Origin: Irpex lacteus
Taxonomy: Eukaryota > Basidiomycota > Agaricomycetes > Polyporales > Irpicaceae
Direction: 5' to 3'
NCBI GenBank assembly: GCA_001986395.2
Contig: MQVO02000007.1
Coordinates: forward strand, 1,364,001-1,428,000
DNA: 64,000 nucleotides
Below the pieces are notes generated by a model, which made no database searches, was not told the origin of the DNA, and saw nothing but the letters and a program-made list of their open reading frames with translations. Shown here piece after piece: positions 55,088 through 64,000 of the stretch. The translations under genes were made by a program, and so were the position numbers. Numbering within the stretch: the first letter of the stretch is position 1; each line of letters opens with the position of its first letter.

Positions 55088-56070
55088 CTATCCAAATGCC
55101 TTGCTGTAGATATCGTCACCTATGGTCTCCTTCAATTGAGATAGGTTGGCACCGAGCCAGTGACGGACATCTTCAGTTTCCAGAGCAGCTACTCGCAACA
55201 CGCAACCTCGCCCTTCGCAAATAGTACTGACGGACCATATGAGTGGTGGACGTGCATTATGCTTGAACACCGTAATCGCCGAGTAACTGGCTAGTAACGA
55301 GTGTATCGTACCGGTGGTGAGAGGGCCGTAGATCAAGACGGTGGCGTAGCATGAGTACGGGGCAAGGCGGTCTGCTATCGTGCGAGTTGGCAAATGCAGC
55401 TGGCCATTTTGAAGAGACGTCTGTGACTCCTCGAGTAGCATGGCGTCGCGAGCGATGCGCTTTCCATCGACCCACAGCTCATTAAGGCTGTAGTACCTCG
55501 AGAAGGACCAATCCTCGCCGAGTGCTTTTCGGCCGGAGGTGATCCAATCCAGCAGGACTACAGATGCATCTGCAGCAGCTCTGAATTTTTGTAGCTGATT
55601 GTAGCGTGCCGAACGAAAGCAGGTGACGGGGTCTGGGAGAAGGAAGAGAGAGCCTCCGGATTTAATGTTCACTACCATTTGCTGGGAGGTGAACTCGCTG
55701 ACGTCCAGCTGGGGTCTGGCGTGACGTTGCCCTGGTCGTGTCTTGAAGACTTTTGTCGATCCCTATGACAAGTTTCATCATTTGTAAACTCCGTAATGTA
55801 CGAAAAACATACCTGGGTGAGGAGCACGAGCGCAGCTCCCTTTTCTACATCTACATTCAACTTGACTCTGTCTCCCGCAACCAGTCCACCTCCATAGGAT
55901 AGTATGTACACAACGGCGACATTATGCGGAGGAAGTCTCGGAGACAATAGCTTGAGCGGATACGAGGAGGCGAGTTCAGAGAGAATGGCTTCAGAACCTT
56001 CCAACCGCACGGCAATGCGACCAGAGCCTGGTTCGACGATGGTCACCGTCCCTCCACCTAAGTCATCCAT
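55088..56070 (-). CDS. ureD: urease accessory protein UreD
   Basis: Chaperone that, with UreF and UreG, delivers nickel into apo-urease in the cytosol. Two exons (55813-56070 and 55088-55762) give 310 aa, a normal length. Characteristic segments: VVYILSYGGGLVAGDRVKLN with the Gly-rich turn, LLTQGSTKVFKTRPGQ across the intron, GGSLFLLPDPVTCFRSARYN, VVLLDWITSGRKALGEDWSF and LRVAALETEDVRHWL. All are in order and intact. The next gene on the same strand is an allantoate-permease-family transporter, so both may act in ureide or urea nitrogen use. That link is inferred from position only. Confidence 0.94.
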
Positions 56071-56619
56071 GGAGGTTGAACGTTGAGCTGAGACAGCCAG
56101 CTTAAACCAGAGAAAAGCATTGGGAACCTAAAGGCACAGATTGACAGCTGATCATGAGTAGTGGTAGATAACAAAGTGCGATAACGGACTTGATCAACAC
56201 ATAACAGTCGCTTCACTCATCACACCAGATCTGTTTTCGACAAGTGAAAAAGGGTCGCTGTTATTGAATTCCGGTGGTATATTATACTTGTATATACGTT
56301 CAAAAAGGTATGCGTGATGATGGAGACGGCATGGACACGAAACAAATCGAAGGAGGGGACATATGGTAGATGAAGAAACGAAGATACTAGAAAGGACCAA
56401 GTGAGTGAGTAGTACCGAGCCAAAGTCAGTATGGACATATCGAGCGCAAGACCGGGAAATGAGACATATGCAATGAGTGGAAATCGTGACGGTCGTAAAC
56501 ATAGGAAGCCATAGGAGCAAAACAAGTGACCAAGACACAACGAATAGGAAGAAATAGTAGTAGGAATATGATAATATGAAGAGATAAAGATAAAGCCAAG
56601 GATTAGAAGCAGGGATGTT
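56071..56619. other. intergenic
   Basis: About 550 bp between the UreD ATG and the Byr4 stop. Open frames on the minus strand here are 3' UTR-like with no family pattern. Confidence 0.4.
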
Positions 56620-59361
56620 TCAATATTGCCGGGTAGCCAGTGCACGGATCTCGTACAGAAACGCACGTTCAGATTGTGCTGTCGTCGGCGCGATCCATCC
56701 TCGCATTTCGTGCCGATGCCGCTGTTCAGCAGCTTGACACTGATCAAAGAATCCGTCGTCGACGTCGCAGACCATAGAAGCTCGTGAGCCACGATCACTT
56801 TCGGACTCTGATCTGCTTCGCGTTCGACTAGAAAGAGAGCCAGAGGCCCTGATCTGGGGAGCAGTGGGGGTGGTATCCTTATCCCTGTTGAGCTGCAGGG
56901 TGGCCTTGATGGTATCTGCCTTGGACTCCCAATCGTCTGAGTCTTCGTCATCAGCCAAGTTAGCGAAGACATCAGGCTCGTCTTCTTCTGGAGGCAAAGT
57001 CGACACCCAACACATCCGCGTTGGGTCGAAGATCATGTTACCCACTTTCCTCGCACCCGCCGCGAAGTTGTTGACGGGCGAGCCCATGGATGATCCGGTC
57101 AGGTGGGTGATAAGTGCAGGCCGTGTCGAAGTGCCGACTGTGGCATCGAAATCACGCAGCACTTGATCATTACCCTCCCACCGCAACGTCTGTGGATTCC
57201 ACTTCATGTCACCCACGACTGTAACAACTTGTCAGAGCATATTTGGGATACGTCGGGTTGTTACGTACCTTTCGGTCCACCGGCACCTCCAAGGTTGCGG
57301 ATGAGCGTGGGCTTCCGGTGGCCTTGGCCTGCCGGTGACTTCGGCGTCCTGCGCTTCTTACCCACACGCTCGTTCTCAGCAGGTTTTGGAGCACTAACGA
57401 GCTCGATGCGTGAAGTGCGCTTCAAAGTCTTGGATGGCGGAGGCATAGGTTTCTGTGCTGCGTCTGTGGCTGCAAAAAGTTGAAGTGTAAGAGAGATGGA
57501 TGATGCTATATAAGATGGCCAAGAACTTGCCTAGTGAATCGTATCTTGGGGCTCGGCGCAAGGATCCTTGATCAGGCTGAGAGTCGACTTTCGGCCCAGG
57601 AGAGGAAGACTCAGGCACGCGGTTACCATACCCCTTGGGTACAACGCGAAACTTCCCCTCCTTCTCTCGATCCAGCGGAAGATCCTCAAAGTCATCCAAT
57701 TCGGTACCGTCTCCATATGTTCGTTGGCGCTTAGGTCGTTTTAGCACTTTAGCCGTGGGGACGCCCGATAGACTTTGTGAGTGTTTATGTCGAACCTTGG
57801 AGGGACCTGCTGACGCTTTGTTGGAGGAACTCGAAGGAGGGCGTGATACAAGTGGTATTGGAGACGTAGGACGAGCGGATGTGGGAGTGGGGAAGACCGA
57901 GGATATAGGCGTCCGTGACTTCATCCGCGAAGATGTAGTGGGCATCGTTAATCTCAGAGCAGCCGAATTCGAGGAAGGTGTGGTTGGGCGTACAGGAGCC
58001 ATACCAAATTCCAGTGCATGGGCGCGGCTAGCGGAACTATGCGCCTTAGCACGAGAGGATGCAGTGGGCGCATTATACCGCGCTGTATTCGGGAGGGTGC
58101 CTGATGCGGAGGGCTGATCGTTTCCTTTATCTGAGAGTGATGGCATTGAAGCCTTGCGCGTAAGCTGGCGGACAGGAGGTGCGGACACGGGTTTGAGGCC
58201 AGAGTGCGATTTCTGTCCTCTCAGTACGGCCTTGGAAGTGAGAGAAGAACCTGAAGGAGCGACTGAGGACGCGACCGCCTGACTATATGTCGGCGTTCGG
58301 TTGGTTGATGTAGGGCGGGGCGGGGAAGGTGGGGCATTGAGTTTGCGGAATTGCTTGACAGAGGAGATCGGTGGGTTGTTGGGAGACTTGGCTCTGTCGG
58401 TCTTCGACCGTGATGATGGACGTATCGCGAGTGTCTGTGGTGGACTCTTACTTCGAGTGACGGGTGAAGCGGTCACTCGCTTCGATGCAGACTGGGAGTT
58501 CAGCAGTAATCTGCTCGGACTCAGTTCCGTTTCATCATCCAAGACCAGTCCGGTCTCAAAATCGTCCTCGGGGTCGGGGCGCGCCACCTTGACGCGCATG
58601 TCAAGCGAGACCGTCTTTTTCTTGGTCTCCAAAATCTTGGTGAGCTTCTTGCCGCTATGACCAGACTCGAAAAGTCCGGAAGGCACAACAAGCCCGTCAA
58701 GAAGATCATCTTCGATGTCCTCGTCTTCCTCCTCTGTGTCTGGTACTGACGATGCCGAAGTATACGCTGTTGAAGGTGGAGAGTGATCTGCGAACCCGAA
58801 GGTGGAGTATGTATCGGACGACTGGGACGACGTGGTGTGATCCTTGTCGCCCCATTCCATAGAAGACTTTGACGAGCGGTGAGCCAAGTCGAGGGGACGT
58901 AGCGACAACCGTGTAAGATCCGACGGAAGTGCAAAGCCGTCTTCAAAGTCGTCATCGATGCAAGCATCGCCCGACGAAGCGACAGCTGGCGGAGGTAGTG
59001 GCGGGGGAGGAGCGGACATGCCGAGCAGGGAGGCCGCCTTGATAGTCGGTACGCTCTCGTCCTCTTCGTCTTCTTCCAATGAAGTTTGCAGAGGAGGACG
59101 GATGGTATGCATACGTGAGACCAAACCTGATGTCGGTCGTACCGCCACGAGTCCCTTCAACAACGTGCTCTCCAGGCCTCCTGCATTTACCCTCGCCCCA
59201 CCCGTCTTGCCCAGGTCCATCTCCATATCCCAGTCTTCCTCATCCTCCTTATCAGAGTCGACGTCCGAGGCGTGGATGGGCTCTCCCTCGGGTATGTCAA
59301 AGTCGGCGTCAAGCCATTCCTCACTGGCGGTAACGGTCAAAGGGGTCGGTGTTGGTGGCAT
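56620..59361 (-). CDS. byr4: Byr4/Bfa1-like septation and mitotic-exit regulator
   Basis: Scaffold half of the two-part GAP (with Cdc16/Bub2) for the GTPase Spg1/Tem1, which holds the septation initiation network off at spindle poles. Three exons (57531-59361, 57269-57469, 56620-57218) give 876 aa. The N-terminus EEWLDADFDIPEG and a long Ser/Pro-rich middle with acidic clusters (DTEEEDEDIEDDLLDG) are disordered. The conserved C-terminal region holds KTLKRTSRIELVSAP, GHRKPTLIRNLGGAGGPKV, VVGDMKWNPQTLRWEGND and VGNMIFDPTRMCWVSTLPP, the last two being the repeated segments typical of Byr4. Intron 1 (57470-57530) is GC-AG with a classical AG/GCAAGT donor. Confidence 0.92.
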
Positions 59362-59807
59362 GAAAGTATAGTCGGTGAGCGGGGTGTTAAGATAGTCAAG
59401 ACTCTGCTGAGCAGACGTCCGTGGTGCGAGAGAAAATGCAGAGAATGGGTGAGATGATTATTGAGGTGACATGTGAGCAGACCACAATAGAAAGAAAAGC
59501 GAGAGTCGATGTAAGCTCAGGTGGCCTCGTTGGATGATGGTGGTCTGCGGTGAGTTTTGGTGCCTCGTGTACGGTGCGTAGAGGGTCGGGAGCGTGGGTA
59601 ATGTCGGTGGTGATGGTGCGAGAATATATTGTTGACTTTCAAGCGATTGTTTGGTATCGATTGTATGCACTTGTTTGCCTCGTGTTTGCACTCCAGCTCC
59701 ATGGGGCTGGACGCCAATCGATATGCATTTCACGAGGCTCACGCAAGGCTACAATGCATCCTCCTTTGCTATACAGAATACACACAAGCTAATTAATATC
59801 AACAAAG
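59362..59807. other. intergenic
   Basis: About 445 bp: Byr4 promoter side and NRDE2 3' flank. Nothing recognised. Confidence 0.4.
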
Positions 59808-62800
59808 CTAGTACGGCTTGAGGCGTCGCAGCTCGTCTGCATTGTACTCAATCTCCTCGTCCCCATAATCCTCCGACTCGTCATCATTCCTTGGCTTGAC
59901 CGCGTGAGACTCTGACCAGCCTTCCAAAGCTTCATCCAGTCCTTCCCTCAACCTTATCCCCCTCTCAGCCATAGTATCCCCAAGCTCATTAAGTTCTCGT
60001 GGCGTGAATACAGATCGCAATTGAACGAACGCGATCAGATATAAGTCTGCCCGTCCAGTCAGCTTTCATTCTCTCTAGCCATGAAGACATACATACCTTT
60101 AACCAACGGACATTCACCGACAGCACGGAAGAGCAGCTTCTTCGCTCTCTGCAACTGTCCAGCCCGTATCTCAAACTCCAAATATATGCGCCACAGAATA
60201 GCGCTGTCTCGCGTCCTGCCACGACTCATCAGAGTTTGATTCCCAAGCTAGAACCATGGAAGCCCATCGACATACCTCTCGTCCTGAGCTGCAGCAGCCA
60301 AACTCGACCTCACGCGCTCCTCCTCCGCCTTCCAACGTCCCTTCTCCCAACCGACCGCCGCCCAAATCTCCGCAACACGCCTCGGAAGATCCTTCTCTTG
60401 CAACACACCAGAGACGCTCGTCTCCCCGAGCACCCGACGGACCTTGCCCCAGACGGCCTGACCTTTCTCGGCCTCGAGGAACAGCCCCAGTATAACCGTG
60501 TTGCTAGGATATTGGGAGATGGCGCGTTCGGCTCTGTCGCGCAGGAGCACAGGAGGGGTCGGATGCCGCAGCACGCGGCCGTGCACGTAAAGCATCAACA
60601 ATGCCGCCACAGTTAGACTCTCGTGCGCCGTCGTCCCTTCGTCCAGTCGACCGACCTCCGTGTCCAGTATGAATACGGCAGACTCGACGGAAGCGGTGAG
60701 CATCTCGAGCAGCACACGGAGCTTCAACCACGCTTGACGTTCCCTCCATTGTTCGGGCGGTCCGCGCTGGGAGAGTTCGTCCAGACGCCTCTTACATCGT
60801 AATACAGCCACTGTACCGCCACCCGTATTATTCGTGGAACGGAGGATGACTTGGGTAGCCGCTTCCGTGCAGTTGGAATGCCATTCGAGTTCGGCCCAGT
60901 CCCACCAGAGGGCGGCGAAGCCCGGGGTGTCGGGCAGGGCGGAAGGAAGCACTGTCGAATATACTCTCCGTGCATCATCCAGCCGTCCTCTGATCCGTTC
61001 CAGACGAGCATGGAAAGTCCAGTGGAGCAGCGAGTCCTGAGCAGTAGCCAGTCTGGATTTCGACGCCTTGATGGCCCTATGCGTCGGCAGTTCAGTATAA
61101 CAAAGCGAATAGAATAGAAAAAAGATGACAAACGTACGCTTTTGGATCTAGGGCACCCTCGAACGCAAGGTACAGAGCGTCCCAAGCAGGGTCGACAGTT
61201 TCGATGCGGCATTGCTGGAAAACGTGCCTCGCGACAGTTACGTTGGCACTCGCCAAATCTTCTTTCGTGATCATCGTGTATCTGTCGCTCCCGACGCCTT
61301 CGAGAGGAGCAAGTACGTCGAAGCCCCAGTGCTTCACAGGCCCGAACGCACTCGAGTATTCGCGTTCCCGGCCGAGCAGCACACCAGCTTGGGAATCCGC
61401 AGCGATTGCGCGTGTGTTTGCGTCAGAGGGTAACAACGACGAAAGGAAACTCGAACTCGCGAAATGCGTCGCACTCCATTTGTCGTCGGTGTTCGGCGCG
61501 CTCGTGTCGTGGAGTGACGAGGACAGACCAGGGATGTGCATTCCAAGGAAAGAGAGCCAGATCAATCTGAAAGATCCTTTGACTGATGGCGAGCGGAAGT
61601 CGATGAGGAAAGACCGTATGTCGGAGAATAGGACGGTGGAGAAGGGGTCGGATTCCGTTTCATCATCGATGCTACGCGTAGGGAGAGAATGCGAGGGTTG
61701 ACTGCCGGCCTGTTCGTCAAGGGCCCAACGCACGTATGGATCTAGCGATGTAGACTTCGCTGCAGAGGGTCGTGCAGATGAACTCTGTGCTTCGGGCCTC
61801 CCAGAGGCTTCCCATGTCGCCCAACCAGAAGCATTCGATTCTCCTACCCTGGGCACTTCTGACTCCCAAAATTCTTCCAGTCGATCCAGCTGGTCATCGA
61901 ATGCAGCGGCGGAAAGGTCTGGAGGTCGATAGAACAATCTGTAAGGGAATCAGCGATGAGTGTCCAGTTCCAGCGTTGCACACTTACAATTCTGCTTGTG
62001 CTTGGAACATCGCGTTAGCACGCTCGACGAAACCTGTGCGAAGGGTCAGAAATTAGGGATATGGTTGTACGTTGGAGGCACCAACCTGCGTCACGTAGAG
62101 CAATCGCAACCCTCCAAAATACCCTCAGTTTACCATTCTCATCCTCAGATGGTAACGCCCTCAGCACCCGCTGCGCATCTTCTGTGATACCCTCCACTCC
62201 CTTCGTCGCAGCCCGTACCCGCCAGTCCAACCACTGTATCCAAAGTTCAGTAGTCGCAAACTTCAACGCAGTTTCCCATTCCGCATTGAGCGAGTCTGCA
62301 GGCCAGATATCCTCCCCTGCGTTCAAGTATTTGAGACGAAGCTCTGGCGATCTGGCGTTGCTGGGGTGGGCAGACAGTGCACGGGACAAAACGGACAACG
62401 CGATCTCTGCACGTGCCTTGTGTGCGTTCTTGGTGTCTGGTGGTATGCCTGCGAGTGTATGCGCAAGAAGGGACAACCACGACTGTACAGAGGTCGGGTC
62501 TGCTGAAAGCCGTGCTTCGAGGGATTTCAGGGTCTCTTGTCGGGCGGTGAGAGGTGAAGTGTCGGAGTTGTCGGAATCGCTCGACGGGTCTTCTTCAGAC
62601 GACGAACCAGACTCTTGAGAGTCTTGTGCGGCTGTGGTGATGTCTCTACTGGCGTGGACCGGTTGGCGCGAACGTCCAGATGGCAAGCGTAGGAACCCTT
62701 CGACCTCTACATACTTGTATCGATCCTCGGACGACGTGAGCAATCGCTTAGTAGGTGGTGCTCTGAGCAGATGTCGGGTGCTGGAGTCTGTCAAGGCATG

Positions 62801-63425
62801 CACCTGTTGGCCACTGTCAATTCATTTCTCTATATCCGAAAGAGATTAAGGCGCACTTTCCGCCTGCTACCAGCAACGCCCACTTCTACACCGTCACGAC
62901 CGCGATGAAGCACGAGGAGAGCATCCCCAAGCCCCAATATTCGTCTTCCACCTGAGCTTCAGTCACAAGGTTGTCGGAACATACACATAGAGAATACTCA
63001 CGTCCTACGAGGTTGTACTTGGGTATGTCTCCGGCATGTAGCCGGCCATACTTGACGTTAAGAACATCTCCTTTTCGGTCAGAGAAGACTGTGAGCGAGG
63101 AGGGGTCCGTGAAGCTTGATTGCTCAGGTGTACGCCTATGCGAGTCTTCTTGCTCTTTGAGCTGCTCATCCGTCTGCTGGCGTTCTGAGTCGCGCTCTCG
63201 CTTCTTGTGCTTTGATCGACGTTCGCTCCCATCTCGCTCTTCTCTATCTTTATCCCTCTTGCCTTTATCTTCCTTGTGCTTGCGCTTCTCCCCTTTCCTA
63301 CGTTCATGTTTGTCTCCCTCTGGTGGGCGTGACTTATTTTCTTTACTCGGACCAGCTTGAGATGTATCTAGGTCTGGAAAAGAGCTAAAGGTAGGAGGAA
63401 AGGAAGAGAATGAAGGCGCTGACAT
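59808..63425 (-). CDS. NRDE2: NRDE2 family nuclear RNA-silencing/RNA-surveillance protein
   Basis: NRDE-2 proteins act in nuclear RNAi in worms and fission yeast (Nrl1) and guard MTR4/exosome activity in mammals. Eight exons (63002-63425, 62857-62951, 62086-62803, 61988-62033, 61138-61938, 60276-61076, 60097-60215, 59808-60046) give 1080 aa. A Lys/Arg/Glu-rich low-complexity N-terminus (residues 20-85) precedes VKYGRLHAGDIPKYNLVGR, GLGDALLVLHRGRDGVEVG and the family segment TRHLLRAPPTKRLL. The rest is helical half-a-TPR repeats (WLSLLAHTLAGIPPDTKNAH, LDPYVRWALDEQAG, FHARLERIRGRLDDARRVYS, SAILWRIYLEFEIRAGQL). The acidic C-terminus ends DELRRLKPY. An in-frame ATG four codons upstream (63437) is an alternative start. 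Divergent from NIP7. Confidence 0.93.
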
Positions 63426-63613
63426 GGTAAAGAGCACGAATAACGTCCTAGACTCCTAGGCCATGGACGCAAGATGAGACAGTCAATTCCACACAGTTGG
63501 TGGCGGGCAGCATTGATGAGTTTCGCGGGCCGCTATGTCCGCGGTGTAGCGCCCAGATCGAGTTTTGCCTCGAGACTTTTGATCTCAATTGCTATTTCCT
63601 TCACCACTACAAC

Positions 63614-64000
63614 ATGCGACCACTAACAGAGGACGAAAGCAAAGCAGTCTTCACAAAGCTTGCAAATTATATTGTGCGTTACTTTGTCTTCTAAACATAT
63701 GTCTGTACTCATACGACGGCCAATCCCTTGACAGGGCAAGAACCTTGTACATCTCATAGACAGACCAGACGAACCATACTGCTTCAGACTGCACAAGGAC
63801 AGAGTATTCTATGTCTCCGAATCATCCATGCGTCTCGCCATCTCCGTAGCGAAGCCAAACCTCGTCAGCCTGGGCACATGTTTTGGCAAATTCTCCAAGT
63901 CTGGCAAGTTCAAGCTGCACATCACCGCTCTCGACTATCTGGCACAGTATGCCAAGTACAAGGTGCGCTTTTGTCTCCTACCTGCGCAGCGTATACTGAT
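63614..64000 (+). CDS. NIP7: 60S ribosome biogenesis factor NIP7 (partial, runs off the window)
   Basis: Nip7 binds pre-60S particles and is needed for 27S pre-rRNA processing. Two complete exons are visible (63614-63673 and 63735-63962), encoding the first 96 residues; a donor follows at 63963 and the rest lies beyond 64000. The start [20 protein letters not shown] and the segments [20 protein letters not shown] and [20 protein letters not shown] are diagnostic of the N-terminal domain. The C-terminal PUA domain is outside the window. The 188-bp gap to NRDE2 is a shared divergent promoter. Confidence 0.95.

Noticed and set aside
57635..58117. 160-aa + strand frame antisense to Byr4
   Set aside because: Arises from low-complexity Ser/Pro codons of Byr4 read backwards.
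62061..62618. 185-aa + strand frame within NRDE2
   Set aside because: Antisense shadow; the minus-strand exon has consistent splice phases and NRDE2 motifs.

Overview
This window is a gene-dense stretch of a basidiomycete nuclear genome, probably an Agaricomycete. The evidence is a very high density of short (about 45-70 nt) GT-AG introns, about 170 of which I traced by eye across 27 protein genes. Other support comes from 5' splice sites of the GTRNGT type, roughly 50% GC, and gene families typical of mushroom-forming fungi (CSL factor, NRDE2, Git3-like GPCR, DHA1 transporter, histidine acid phosphatase). I see no prokaryotic operon, CRISPR array, virus or intact transposon. Gene models were built by joining exons so that splice phase, conserved motifs and total length modulo 3 all agree.

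Left third (1-26.7 kb): proteasome base subunit RPN2 (-), cytochrome c oxidase subunit VIa (+), a repeat-containing GPI-anchor-like cell-surface protein (-), ribulose-phosphate 3-epimerase (+), pyruvate kinase (-), a CSL (Su(H)/CBF1-type) transcription factor (-), an unrecognised protein (-), a TMEM198-like membrane protein with a long coiled-coil tail (-), a mitochondrial DEAD-box helicase (-), a 20-exon sugar transporter (-), a Mim2-like mitochondrial outer-membrane protein (+) and a PPR protein (-).

Middle third (26.9-46 kb): U-box cyclophilin of the PPIL2 type (+), ESCRT-III VPS20 (-), a seven-TM receptor (-), a cytochrome P450 (-), WRAP73/WDR8 (-), a DHA1 drug or polyamine transporter (+), a gamma-glutamyltransferase-family enzyme (+) and a PP2C phosphatase with a mitochondrial-type presequence (-).

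Right third (46.6-64 kb): histidine acid phosphatase (+), m-AAA protease (+), an intron-containing tRNA-Leu(CAA) (+), an allantoate-permease-family transporter (-), urease accessory protein UreD (-), the septation regulator Byr4 (-), NRDE2 (-) and the 5' part of NIP7 (+), which runs off the window.

The genes are mostly unrelated housekeeping functions. There is some enrichment for mitochondrial biogenesis (COX VIa, helicase, Mim2, PPR, PP2C, m-AAA) and one plausible nitrogen-salvage neighbourhood (allantoate-type permease beside UreD). The most notable sequence observations are three single-base frame breaks in otherwise intact genes (CSL, P450, phosphatase), each restored by one extra base at a short homopolymer; four GC-AG introns; and transporter genes split into micro-exons as short as 4 nt. 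I did not find convincing evidence of a wholly new biological system.
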